From the NCBI RefSeq assembly GCF_000420325.1, contig NZ_ATUS01000005.1, forward strand, positions 207,355-271,354: DNA of 64,000 bases, read 5' to 3'. Under the pieces are notes generated by a model. It did no database searches. It saw nothing but the letters and a program-made list of their open reading frames with translations, and had not been told where the DNA came from. The stretch is from Spongiibacter tropicus DSM 19543 (GTDB taxonomy: Bacteria > Pseudomonadota > Gammaproteobacteria > Pseudomonadales > Spongiibacteraceae). Shown one piece after another: positions 1 through 8,130 of this stretch. Positions within the stretch are counted from its first letter, which is position 1. Every line of letters begins with the position of its first letter. The position numbers and the translations under genes were made by a program.

Positions 1-684
1 CCGCGGGTGGTTGGTGATGCGCGCCGCCTGAAGCGTATTACCTTTGAAGAAATGCTGGAAATGGCCAGTCTGGGTTCAAAGGTATTACAGATTCGCGCGG
101 TGGAATTCGCTGGAAAATACAGTGTACCGCTGCGTGTGCTGCACGCCTTCGAAGAAGGCCCAGGCACCTTGATCAGTCTTGAGGAAGATTCAGATATGGA
201 AAACCCGGCGATTTCGGGTATCGCGTTTACCCGCGATGAGGCAAAAATTACAGTTTTAGGCGTGCCCGATACTCCGGGACTTGCGTATCAGATATTGGGC
301 CCGGTCAGCGATGCCAATATTGAGGTCGACGTCATCGTTCAGAACGTTGCCGAAGACAACACTACAGATCTGACATTTACGGTAAGCCGTAATGACCTGG
401 CTAAGGCTGAAGCGATTGTTCGGGAACTGGTGCAGAAAACCGGCGCTCGCGAGGTCAAAACAGACAACAAGATTGCCAAAGTATCCCTGGTCGGTGTTGG
501 TATGCGTTCGCATGCGGGCATTGCCAGCAAGATGTTCAAGACCCTGGCAGAAGAGTCGATCAACATTCAGTTGATCACCACCTCGGAGATCAAGATCTCT
601 GTGGTTGTTGACGAAAAATATCTTGAGCTGGCGGTGAGGGCTCTTCACGCAGCTTTTGATCTGGATAAAGAGCCTTCAACGTAA
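1..684 (+). CDS. lysC: Aspartokinase, C-terminal part (5' truncated)
   Basis: Aspartate kinase phosphorylates L-aspartate, the first step of the lysine, threonine and methionine (and diaminopimelate) branch. Only the last 227 codons are present; the reading frame is open from base 1 (Pro-Arg-Val-Val), so the kinase N-terminus lies outside the window and the GTG at 7 is not a start. The visible part has the end of the kinase domain (ITFEEMLEMASLGSKVLQIRA, split here as ITFEEMLEMASLG and SKVLQIRAVEF) followed by two ACT regulatory domains, including the typical GVGMRSHAGIASKMF and ITTSEIKISVVV segments. The ACT domains normally bind lysine and/or threonine for feedback inhibition. csrA follows about 75 bases downstream, the usual gammaproteobacterial order. 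Confidence 0.95.
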   Translation, partial: PRVVGDARRLKRITFEEMLEMASLGSKVLQIRAVEFAGKYSVPLRVLHAFEEGPGTLISLEEDSDMENPAISGIAFTRDEAKITVLGVPDTPGLAYQILGPVSDANIEVDVIVQNVAEDNTTDLTFTVSRNDLAKAEAIVRELVQKTGAREVKTDNKIAKVSLVGVGMRSHAGIASKMFKTLAEESINIQLITTSEIKISVVVDEKYLELAVRALHAAFDLDKEPST

Positions 685-760
685 AAACAGAGACGATTGC
701 TGCGTTGCATAGGGATACGCCACGGGGTATGGACACGGACTCTGGAAAGGAGAAACCTAC

Positions 761-943
761 ATGTTAATACTGACTCGTCGTATTGGTGAGACGCTCATGG
801 TTGGTGACGAAGTCACCGTGACAGTACTGGGTGTAAAAGGAAATCAAGTGCGATTGGGTGTCAATGCCCCCAAACACGTCGCGGTTCACCGCGAGGAAAT
901 CTACGATCGCATTCAAGGTGAAAAAGACGGTAACAAAGAATAG
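761..943 (+). CDS. csrA: Carbon storage regulator CsrA/RsmA
   Basis: CsrA is a small homodimeric RNA-binding protein that binds GGA motifs in mRNA leaders and changes their translation or stability. The 60-residue product starts [18 protein letters not shown] and contains [14 protein letters not shown] and [10 protein letters not shown], all hallmarks of the family, and the length is normal. A strong Shine-Dalgarno (GGAAAGGAG) lies about 7 bases before the ATG. It sits between lysC and a tRNA-Ser gene, as in Pseudomonas and E. coli relatives. In gammaproteobacteria CsrA/RsmA is antagonised by small RNAs controlled by the GacS/GacA system; a GacS-like kinase is encoded at 45443-48115. No CsrB/RsmY-like RNA was recognised in the window. 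Confidence 0.97.
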   Translation: MLILTRRIGETLMVGDEVTVTVLGVKGNQVRLGVNAPKHVAVHREEIYDRIQGEKDGNKE

Positions 944-963
944 CGGAAATTGCCGTCAAGGCC

Positions 964-991
964 TTTGATTCTTCGCTGAGTATGGTATTAT
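964..991 (+). promoter_or_regulatory. Predicted sigma-70 promoter of tRNA-Ser
   Basis: A TTTGAT box (964-969) and a TATTAT box (986-991) are separated by 16 bases and followed at once by a GC-rich stretch (GCCGCGCG), like the discriminator of stringently controlled stable-RNA promoters. It lies about 80 bases before the mature tRNA-Ser. The match is by eye only. Confidence 0.5.
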
Positions 992-1070
992 GCCGCGCGT
1001 TTCGTTGCTAACACGCTTTTGAAAACAAGGCCTTAGCAGCAAAACCGCCAGCATTATGCTGGAACATCCC

Positions 1071-1163
1071 GGAGAGGTGGCCGAGTGGCTGAAGGCGCTC
1101 CCCTGCTAAGGGAGTATGGGGTTAATAGCTTCATCGAGGGTTCGAATCCCTCCTTCTCCGCCA
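1071..1163 (+). tRNA. tRNA-Ser (anticodon GCU)
   Basis: A full class II tRNA can be folded. The acceptor stem GGAGAGG pairs with CCTTCTCC, the anticodon stem is CTCCC/GGGAG and the loop CTGCTAA carries anticodon GCT at 1105-1107. There is a long variable arm typical of serine tRNAs, a TTCGAAT T-loop and an encoded CCA end (1161-1163). It reads AGC/AGU codons. The position after csrA is conserved in gammaproteobacteria. A strong intrinsic terminator follows directly. Confidence 0.97.
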
Positions 1164-1170
1164 TATTTGA

Positions 1171-1203
1171 AAAGCCCTGATCGAAAGGTCAGGGCTTTTT
1201 TTA
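1171..1203 (+). terminator. Rho-independent terminator after tRNA-Ser
   Basis: The arms AAAGCCCTGA and TCAGGGCTTT form a perfect 10-bp stem around an 8-base loop and run into a T tract. It ends the csrA/tRNA-Ser transcription unit. Confidence 0.93.
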
Positions 1204-1330
1204 TTTGTGGCATTGCTCAGTATTGTCATGAGCGTGTCATTGTTACTCGCTAGGCTCCCAGCTTCATTTGTGCGTCCTGCACAGCCATATCCTGTTTCTG
1301 GCAGCGCCGGTTGGCGTAATGAGGTTGCCT

Positions 1331-3292
1331 ATGTTGTCCCGCCGCGAACTACTTCAATTGATTATGTCTTCCGCCGCACTGACCGCTTGCGGGAGTGATA
1401 CAACACTTAATCCCAAAACGGTCGATGGCGGCAGTGATAACAGTGATGGCGGCGGTGAGGTGCCCGAGCCGGGAGAGCCTGACCTCAATGTTGATTTCAC
1501 GGTGCCAGACAGTTGGGACTATCCTGCCGTAGAGGCGCTTTTGCCATTTGGCCACGGTGTCGCGTCGGGTGACCCATTGGCTGACCGGGTGATTCTATGG
1601 ACGCGCATTACGGTTCCCGATGAGCGGGGATGGCGGGTCGAGGCGCCGCAGGGCTTGCGGGAAGTCAGTGTGTATTGGGCTATCGCAACGGACCCGGACT
1701 TTCAGCAGATCGTCGGCAGTGGGGAAGTCGTGACCGATCGGCAGCGCGACTGGACGGTGAAAATTGATGCGGCCGGACTGGCATCGGCGACGACTTACTA
1801 TTATGCATTCGCCGCGCTGGGCCGCAGTTCGCCGATCGGCCGGACCCGCACCGCGCCGAAAGCCGGTGACCGTGTTGACGATCTGCGTATCGCCCACGCG
1901 TCCTGTTCATCGTACTGGAACATGGACTTTCATCCCTACGCGCGCATTGCGGAGCGCAACGATCTCGACCTGTTCTGTCACGCCGGAGATTACGTCTACG
2001 AGTTTGTCGACAGCAAGGGCTGGTATCGTGCGCGCAATGACCGCTTTGATCTGGACTATGTCGATTTTCGCCATTGGCATAACCGCGACGAGTGCTGCCG
2101 GCGCTACGCGCTGTATTACAGCGACCCCGATCTGCTGCGCGCGCACCAGAGCGTAGCCTTTGCCATCATGCCGGATCAGCACGACTTTGATGATCAGGAA
2201 GATCCCGAGACGGGGGTGCTGTTCAGTCAAAGCGACGCTGCGGAAGTGTTCTGGCTGTGGACGCCCTCACGACCGCCGCTGCCCGATGGTTCGGGGGAAT
2301 TTGGCCCGCCGCCTGCGGCCAACGAGCAGGTAGCGGCCCCTGCTGGAGAGCAGGCTTTACTGGATTACCGCTATCTCCCCTACGGCGATTTGGCTGATGT
2401 GGTATTGATTGATATCCGACGCTTCCGTGACGACAGTGCCGCTTCGGAAATGGGTAAGCTGCTGGGCGATCGTCAGACCGAATGGTTGAAGCAGCTATTG
2501 TTGGCATCGGCGAATACGCGGCAGGCGCGATTCCGCATCATTGTTAACCAGATCAATATGTCGCAGCTCGGCACCACTGAGAGTATCCCGTTTCTGGAGA
2601 CCTTGTTTGGCTCAGAAGCTACCGGCCCGGAGCTCTATACCAATGGCTGGGGAGGCTATATTGCTTCACGCCGAGAGTTCTATGGCTTTCTGCGCGAGCA
2701 GGGTATTGTCGACAACATCGTCTTTTCCGGCGACAGCCATGGCTGGTTTGCCCACGATCTGATTGAAGATCCGTCCTTACCCAGTTATGTGCCTGCTATT
2801 GCCGACAATGGCCCGGCGGGGACGCTGCAAACCGTGGGTGTAGAATTGGTCCCGTCATCGATGGGGCGGCCCGGCGGGGGAGAAGTGGTGGCTGGTGCTC
2901 TCTATGAAGCGGCGGAGGGTGGTCCGGTGCACGACGACTACGAGACCTTTCGTCAGCGCTATCTTCCCTTGGGTGAAACGGCCGTTCGTGTGCTGGAAGG
3001 GGTTGCGCCACTGGCGAACAATAATCTTCGCTATTTTAATTGGCGCACTTACGGCTACGGCCTGACGCACCTGACTGATGATCGTCATGTGATGGAGTTG
3101 TGGGAGGTGCCTGCGCCGGTGCGAAGTGATGAGCAGACATTGATTCGCCAGTTCGACAACCGCCGGGGTAATCCGGGGCTGTTGGAGCGCGGTCCCTTCT
3201 CCAGAGTCGCAACGGTAGGGCTTCGTCAGGACCTTCCCGCACCGGCCCCGAACTGCCGGCGGTGTTTACGCCAGTGGTATAACAGTTTATAA
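1331..3292 (+). CDS. PhoD-family alkaline phosphatase/phosphodiesterase, Tat-exported lipoprotein
   Basis: Predicted extracytoplasmic metallophosphoesterase of the PhoD family (phosphomonoester/diester hydrolysis for phosphate scavenging). The chosen ATG has a GAGG Shine-Dalgarno 7 bases upstream; an in-frame ATG at 1319 and a TTG at 1268 are alternatives. The N-terminus MLSRRELLQL has a twin-arginine motif and ends in the lipobox LTAC (Cys20), so Tat export and lipid anchoring are likely. A Gly/Ser/Asp/Glu-rich linker follows. Family motifs seen: FGHGVASGDP, DRVILWTRI, HASCSSYWNMDFHPY, FCHAGDYVYEF, a DQHDFDDQ metal-site segment (usually DDH) and SGDSHGWFAHDL. Length 653 aa, somewhat long for PhoD. 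It stands alone, with no phosphate-regulon gene beside it and no Pho box recognised. Confidence 0.88.
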   Translation: MLSRRELLQLIMSSAALTACGSDTTLNPKTVDGGSDNSDGGGEVPEPGEPDLNVDFTVPDSWDYPAVEALLPFGHGVASGDPLADRVILWTRITVPDERGWRVEAPQGLREVSVYWAIATDPDFQQIVGSGEVVTDRQRDWTVKIDAAGLASATTYYYAFAALGRSSPIGRTRTAPKAGDRVDDLRIAHASCSSYWNMDFHPYARIAERNDLDLFCHAGDYVYEFVDSKGWYRARNDRFDLDYVDFRHWHNRDECCRRYALYYSDPDLLRAHQSVAFAIMPDQHDFDDQEDPETGVLFSQSDAAEVFWLWTPSRPPLPDGSGEFGPPPAANEQVAAPAGEQALLDYRYLPYGDLADVVLIDIRRFRDDSAASEMGKLLGDRQTEWLKQLLLASANTRQARFRIIVNQINMSQLGTTESIPFLETLFGSEATGPELYTNGWGGYIASRREFYGFLREQGIVDNIVFSGDSHGWFAHDLIEDPSLPSYVPAIADNGPAGTLQTVGVELVPSSMGRPGGGEVVAGALYEAAEGGPVHDDYETFRQRYLPLGETAVRVLEGVAPLANNNLRYFNWRTYGYGLTHLTDDRHVMELWEVPAPVRSDEQTLIRQFDNRRGNPGLLERGPFSRVATVGLRQDLPAPAPNCRRCLRQWYNSL

Positions 3293-3316
3293 GCCCTTCA
3301 AAAATAAGGGTTTATA
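3291..3316 (+). terminator. Possible weak terminator hairpin after phoD-like gene
   Basis: AAGCCCTT (3291-3298) can pair with AAGGGTTT (3306-3313) with one G-U pair around a 7-base A-rich loop. There is no T run after it, so terminator function is uncertain. Confidence 0.3.
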
Positions 3317-3485
3317 GGCTGTAACCTGTAAAATTATTAATCCACTTCGGGTAGCCATCCTGATAAGCTGCTCCGTTGCTCGCGCGTGCATTTTTACCAG
3401 ATGGCCTACGCCGCGCTGACGTCACGCACTTTTGCGCTATACCGCGTCGGGTGTACCTGCTCAAACAGAGATGAAAGGAAGAACA

Positions 3486-4613
3486 ATGACAAAGCGGATG
3501 CTTATTATGCTGCTGCTCTGCGGCGTGGTGTTTGGCGGTGTGTTCGGCATGAAGTGGTTCGGCAACAGCATGATGAACGAGTTTATCGATAATATGCCGA
3601 CACCTGCGGTCAGTGTGTCCAGCAGCGAAGTGGAAGCGCAGCAATGGGCATCGACTCTCAACGCGGTGGGCAGTCTGGTGGCGGTGCGCGGGGCCGATCT
3701 GACGGCGGAGATGGACGGGACGGTCACCTCGATTGATTTTGAGTCGGGACAAACGGTCAGTGAGGGCGATCAGCTTCTCAGCCTCGAGTCTGTCGCCGAG
3801 CGCAGTGAATTGGCGCGTTTAAAAGCCCAGGCCAAGCTCGCCGAGATTGAAGTAGAACGTCGGGCGGCCTTGTTCAAGCGCGGTACGATTTCCAAGTCTG
3901 AATACGATACAGCAATTGCGGAAACGGAAGTGGCCAAGGCGGCGGCTGACGCGCAGCAGGGGCGTGTGAATTTGAAAACATTGCGGGCGCCCTTTGCCGG
4001 TGAGCTGGGTATCCGCCGTGTTTCTGTTGGACAATACCTTCGCGCGGGTGATGCCATCGTGACGCTGCAGGCGCTCGATCCCATTGAACTGGACTTCTCA
4101 CTGCCCGAAAAGCAGCTGGGCAAAGTTCAGCCGGGCGATACTGTGACGATTGTGGTGGATGCCTTGGGCAACCGTCAGTTCACCGGGGAAGTTATAGCGG
4201 TAGAGCCAAAAATCGACCCGGCGACCCGAAATTTTGATTTGCGTGCACGCTTGAGTAATCCGGAAAAGCTGCTTAAACCCGGTTTGTATGCCAAGGTCAG
4301 CGTCGACTTGAACGTACCACGCGATGTCTTGGTGTTACCTCGCACGGCGATTCAGTACACCTCTTACGGTGATTCTGTCTATGCCATCCGTCCTCAGGAA
4401 GAGGGCAATAAGGAAGGCGATCTGGAAGTAATCCAGCGCTTTGTCACACTGGGTGAGGCGCGTGGTGATTACATTGAAATTATTGACGGGCTGGAAGCGG
4501 GCGACGAAGTTGCCAGCAGTGGTCTGCTGAAGCTGCGCAGTGGTCAGCCGGTAATGATCGAAAACGCGTTGAAACCGCAAGCCAAGCTGGCGCCGACGCC
4601 CCCGCAGGGCTGA
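3486..4613 (+). CDS. RND efflux periplasmic adaptor subunit (membrane fusion protein)
   Basis: Adaptor of a tripartite efflux pump, joining the inner-membrane RND pump to an outer-membrane channel. The start chosen has AGGAAG 5-6 bases upstream; an ATG at 3471 and a TTG at 3432 are in frame but lack this spacing. Residues ~1-22 form an uncleaved membrane anchor (MLIMLLLCGVVFGGVFG). Then come the lipoyl half-motif (GADLTAEMDGTVTSIDFESGQTVSEGDQLL), a helical hairpin (AERSELARLKAQAKLAEIEVERR), the second lipoyl half (LRAPFAGELGIRRVSVGQYL), and beta-barrel and membrane-proximal domains. The RND pump starts 39 bases downstream, so the two form an operon. No outer-membrane factor or local regulator is adjacent, so a TolC-type channel must be encoded elsewhere. 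Confidence 0.93.
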   Translation: MTKRMLIMLLLCGVVFGGVFGMKWFGNSMMNEFIDNMPTPAVSVSSSEVEAQQWASTLNAVGSLVAVRGADLTAEMDGTVTSIDFESGQTVSEGDQLLSLESVAERSELARLKAQAKLAEIEVERRAALFKRGTISKSEYDTAIAETEVAKAAADAQQGRVNLKTLRAPFAGELGIRRVSVGQYLRAGDAIVTLQALDPIELDFSLPEKQLGKVQPGDTVTIVVDALGNRQFTGEVIAVEPKIDPATRNFDLRARLSNPEKLLKPGLYAKVSVDLNVPRDVLVLPRTAIQYTSYGDSVYAIRPQEEGNKEGDLEVIQRFVTLGEARGDYIEIIDGLEAGDEVASSGLLKLRSGQPVMIENALKPQAKLAPTPPQG

Positions 4614-4652
4614 TGTCTCTGAGACGACGCGAATACGACAAGGACTGGCCCT

Positions 4653-7600
4653 ATGCATTTTACTGATATTTTCGTTAAGCGCCCGGTACTGGCCATCGTG
4701 GTCAGCCTGGTGATTTTCCTGCTCGGCCTTCGCGCGGCGCAGGACCTGACCGTGCGCGAGTATCCCGAAATTCAAAACGCTCAGATTACTGTGTCGGTGG
4801 TGTATCCGGGCGCGGATCCGGAGTTGGTCGAAGGTTTTATTACCACGCCATTGGAGCGGGAAATTGCCTCGGCGGACGGCATCGACTTTCTGACCTCAAA
4901 CTCGGCTCAGAGCCTGGCCAATATCACGGTCAATTTGAGTATTGATAAAGACCCCAACGAAGCGCTGACCGAAATCTCCGCCAAGGTAAACAAGCTGCGC
5001 AGTCAGCTGCCCGAGGGGAGTGAGGACCCGGTTATTCAGCTGGCCGATGCCGGCGGGAATGCGGCGATGTATCTGTCGTTCTATTCCAATACGCTGAGCA
5101 AGGCGCAAATTACCGACTATGTGATCCGCGTGGTCGAGCCGGAGTTGTCCTCTCTCGGCGGTGTCGAAAGCGTCGCCTTGTTGGGTGGCCGCAATTACGC
5201 CATGCGTATCTGGTTTGATCCGGAACGGCTGGCTGCCCACGACATGACGCCGGGTGAAGCCTTTTCTGCGGTACGGAATCAGAACGTATTGTCGGCAGTG
5301 GGCGAGACCAAGGGGCAATATGTAAAAGTCGGCTTGGCGGCAGATACCGATTTGAATACGGCTGAATCCTTTAAAGATTTGGTGCTGCGCAGTGAGGGGA
5401 CCCAAATTGTCCGCCTCCGGGATGTGGCCGATGTGGTGTTCGGTGACGAAAGCTATGACTCTGTTGCGCATTGGGATGCGGAGTCGGGCTTGTTTCTGGG
5501 CATCAACGTACGGCCAGATGCCAATCTGCTGGCGGTGACGGCCGAAGTCCGCGAGATGTGGCCTCGAATCGTCAAGGCGCTGCCTGAGGCTATTGAGGCC
5601 AATTTGTCTTACGACAGCACCGTGTATGTGAATGCGGCGATCAGCGATGTTCGTACCACGCTGGTAGAGGCGGTACTGATTGTTGTTGTCGTTATTTTCT
5701 TGTTCCTCGGCTCTGCCCGCAGCTCCATCATTCCTGCTGTTACCGTACCCTTATCTCTGGTTGGCGCACTGTTTTTGATGTACTCACTGGGGTTCTCCAT
5801 CAACTTGCTGACCTTGCTCGCTATGGTGCTGGCGATCGGGATGGTGGTCGATGACGCCATTATCGTACTGGAGAATATCCACCGGCATATTGAAGAGGGG
5901 ATGGAGCCTAATCAGGCGGCGCTTGTCGGGGCTCGCGAGCTGGTCGGTCCGGTCATCGCCATGACCATTACGCTGGTGGCGGTCTACGCGCCGATTGGCT
6001 TCCTGACGGGGATTACCGGCAAATTGTTTACAGAGTTTGCCTTTACCCTGGCCGGAGCCGTGCTGATATCGGGGGTGATCGCACTGACCTTGACGCCGAT
6101 GATGTGCGCCAAGATTTTGCGTTCGACAACGGGCAGCAGCCGTCTTGAAGTGTTTCTCGATGAAAAGTTTGAGTTCTGGCGCCGAGGCTACAAAGATCGC
6201 CTGCATGTGGCACTCGATCAAGTCAACGTCATCGGCGTTTTCGGCTTAATTGTTCTCGTTTCCTGCTTCTTTCTTTTCACAACCTCTACCAGCGAGCTGG
6301 CACCGGCCGAGGACCTCGGCTTTGCGGGCGTGATCGCAGAAGGGGATGGATATTCATCGCCGGAGTATTTTACCGAGTCGTTTCTGGCCACCCAGCGGGC
6401 CATTCTCGACCATCCAGAAGTTGATCACACCTTCGCGTTTAATATCGCCGAAAATGGCCAGAGCAGCATGGGCTTTATCGGCTTGATTGGTACTCCCTGG
6501 GACGCGCGTGACAAGACCATGGGCGATGTCGCGAACGAGCTGGGACAGAGCCTGGTGAGTATCGCACCACTGCGCCTCGCGGCGTTCCAGCCACCGCCAT
6601 TACCGACCCCCGGCCAAGGTTACCCGGTTGAATTTGTCCTCAAGTCGACGGCGGAACCCGAGTTGCTCGCCGAGGTGGGGGACGAAGTGGTTAAACGCGC
6701 TGAGGCGAGCAATCGCTTCTTTTACGTGGCGTCGCAGTTGAACTTCGATCGCCCGGAGGCGACCCTGGCTATCGATCGGGATAAGGCCGGCTTACTGGGC
6801 GTGGACATGCAGTCATTGAGCTCTGATCTGACGGCGATGATGGCGGGCGCTGAGGTCAATCGCTTCTCCTACCTCGGGCGCTCTTATAAAGTGATTGCTC
6901 AGGTGAGTCGCGACGAGCGTTTGAACCCCGAGCAACTGGAAAACTTCTATACCCGCGGTGGGCAAGGTGAGCTGCTGCCGATCTCCACGCTGACGACGCT
7001 GAAAAAGGAGACCAAGCCCCGGTCAATCCCGCATGCCCAGCAGCTGAACTCCAATACAATTATCGCTGTTCCCCGTCCGGATGTGAGTCAGGGCGACGCG
7101 CTGGCGGTATTGGAAAATATTGCTCGGGAAGTCATGCCCAGTAATTTCCAGCTCGACTATGCCGGGAGTTCGCGACAGTTCAAGCAGGAGGGGAATGCCC
7201 TGCTGGTTACTTTCGCCTTTGCGCTGCTGATTATCTATCTGGTGCTGGCGGCGCAGTTCGAATCTTTCCGCGATCCGCTGATTATTCTGGTCACCGTACC
7301 GATGTCGGTGTGTGGGGCACTGCTCTGCCTGAATATCTTTGCCTTGACCAATGGGATGCAGCTGACGGCCTTCCCCGGTATGACCCTGAATATTTATACA
7401 CAGGTCGGCTTGGTTACCCTGATTGGTGTGATCTCGAAACACGGTATTCTGATCGTCGACTTCGCCAACCGTCTTCAGCTGGAGAACGGAATGAGCAAGC
7501 GGGAGGCGATTGAGGAGGCGGCATCTATCCGCCTGAGGCCGATTCTGATGACCACCGCGGCATTGGTTGTCGCCATGTTTCCGCTGCTGGTCGCGACCGG

Positions 7601-7766
7601 CCCCGGCGCTTCGTCGCGCTTCTCGCTGGGGATGATTATCGCCTCGGGGATGAGCATCGGTACGCTGTTTACACTGTTTGTGGTGCCGGCCATGTACCAA
7701 TACATCGGGCGGGACTACGGCAACGCGGACAAGAAAGCGGCGGCTGTCACTGGTGGCGAGACCTGA
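4653..7766 (+). CDS. RND multidrug efflux transporter, HAE1/AcrB type
   Basis: Proton-driven inner-membrane pump that exports drugs or other amphiphiles through the adaptor encoded upstream. The 1037-residue length is normal. It starts MHFTDIFVKRPVLAIVVSLVIF (first helix), followed by the porter domain with YPGADPELVEGFITTPLE. The proton-relay pair in TM4 is intact (GMVVDDAIIVLENI, Asp400-Asp401). The second half repeats the fold (YLVLAAQFESFRDPLIIL; RLRPILMTTAALVVAMFPLL). It most resembles the MexF/MexI-like HAE1 branch, but the substrate cannot be read from sequence. A GC-rich hairpin with a short T run follows the stop. Confidence 0.95.
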   Translation: MHFTDIFVKRPVLAIVVSLVIFLLGLRAAQDLTVREYPEIQNAQITVSVVYPGADPELVEGFITTPLEREIASADGIDFLTSNSAQSLANITVNLSIDKDPNEALTEISAKVNKLRSQLPEGSEDPVIQLADAGGNAAMYLSFYSNTLSKAQITDYVIRVVEPELSSLGGVESVALLGGRNYAMRIWFDPERLAAHDMTPGEAFSAVRNQNVLSAVGETKGQYVKVGLAADTDLNTAESFKDLVLRSEGTQIVRLRDVADVVFGDESYDSVAHWDAESGLFLGINVRPDANLLAVTAEVREMWPRIVKALPEAIEANLSYDSTVYVNAAISDVRTTLVEAVLIVVVVIFLFLGSARSSIIPAVTVPLSLVGALFLMYSLGFSINLLTLLAMVLAIGMVVDDAIIVLENIHRHIEEGMEPNQAALVGARELVGPVIAMTITLVAVYAPIGFLTGITGKLFTEFAFTLAGAVLISGVIALTLTPMMCAKILRSTTGSSRLEVFLDEKFEFWRRGYKDRLHVALDQVNVIGVFGLIVLVSCFFLFTTSTSELAPAEDLGFAGVIAEGDGYSSPEYFTESFLATQRAILDHPEVDHTFAFNIAENGQSSMGFIGLIGTPWDARDKTMGDVANELGQSLVSIAPLRLAAFQPPPLPTPGQGYPVEFVLKSTAEPELLAEVGDEVVKRAEASNRFFYVASQLNFDRPEATLAIDRDKAGLLGVDMQSLSSDLTAMMAGAEVNRFSYLGRSYKVIAQVSRDERLNPEQLENFYTRGGQGELLPISTLTTLKKETKPRSIPHAQQLNSNTIIAVPRPDVSQGDALAVLENIAREVMPSNFQLDYAGSSRQFKQEGNALLVTFAFALLIIYLVLAAQFESFRDPLIILVTVPMSVCGALLCLNIFALTNGMQLTAFPGMTLNIYTQVGLVTLIGVISKHGILIVDFANRLQLENGMSKREAIEEAASIRLRPILMTTAALVVAMFPLLVATGPGASSRFSLGMIIASGMSIGTLFTLFVVPAMYQYIGRDYGNADKKAAAVTGGET

Positions 7767-7767
7767 G

Positions 7768-7788
7768 GGCGCGTATGATCGCGCCTTT
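7768..7788 (+). terminator. Candidate terminator after RND pump
   Basis: GGCGCG and CGCGCC form a 6-bp stem around TATGAT, followed by TTT. It lies between the pump stop and ppnP. The T run is short, so read-through into ppnP is possible. Confidence 0.4.
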
Positions 7789-7806
7789 AGCCTTTACAGA
7801 GGGTCA

Positions 7807-8091
7807 ATGGTGATCAAACACAATACGTATTTCGACGGCAATGTGCAGTCGCTGGGATTTGAGTCTAAGGGTCAGCCGGTATCAGTCGGGGTGATGGCTG
7901 CCGGTGAATACCAGTTCGGCACCGATGCTGCCGAACGCATGCTGGTCATCAGTGGCGAGCTGAATGTCCTGTTGCCCGGTAGTGATAACTGGCAGCGATT
8001 TGGTCCGGGTGAAGAATTTAACGTGCCTGCCAATAGTGCCTTTGACCTTCAGATTCCCGAAACCAGCAGCTACGCCTGCTTCTACGGCTGA
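7807..8091 (+). CDS. ppnP: Pyrimidine/purine nucleoside phosphorylase PpnP (cupin)
   Basis: Small single-domain cupin that phosphorolyses nucleosides to free base and ribose-1-phosphate. The 94-residue product matches the E. coli PpnP (YaiE) length and layout: NTYFDGNVQSLGFES, SVGVMAAGEYQFGT, ERMLVISGELNVLLPG, DNWQRFGPGEEFNVPANS. The true start is the ATG at 7807; the open frame continues upstream into the pump gene but has no start signal there. It is followed by a strong hairpin shared with the convergent DUF1704 gene. Confidence 0.93.
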   Translation: MVIKHNTYFDGNVQSLGFESKGQPVSVGVMAAGEYQFGTDAAERMLVISGELNVLLPGSDNWQRFGPGEEFNVPANSAFDLQIPETSSYACFYG

Positions 8092-8098
8092 TCAGTTT

Positions 8099-8125
8099 GT
8101 CCTCTGGCTTGTCTTGCCAGAGGAC
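8099..8125 (+). terminator. Hairpin between convergent ppnP and DUF1704 genes
   Basis: GTCCTCTGGC and GCCAGAGGAC form a perfect 10-bp stem with a 7-base loop, located between two convergent stops (8091 and 8131). T runs are poor on both strands, but stem strength and location suggest a bidirectional terminator. Confidence 0.65.
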
Positions 8126-8130
8126 GCTTC

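Noticed and set aside
1207..1398. Small ORF between the tRNA-Ser terminator and the phoD-like gene
   Set aside because: It overlaps the start of the PhoD frame, has no Shine-Dalgarno and no coding-like composition.
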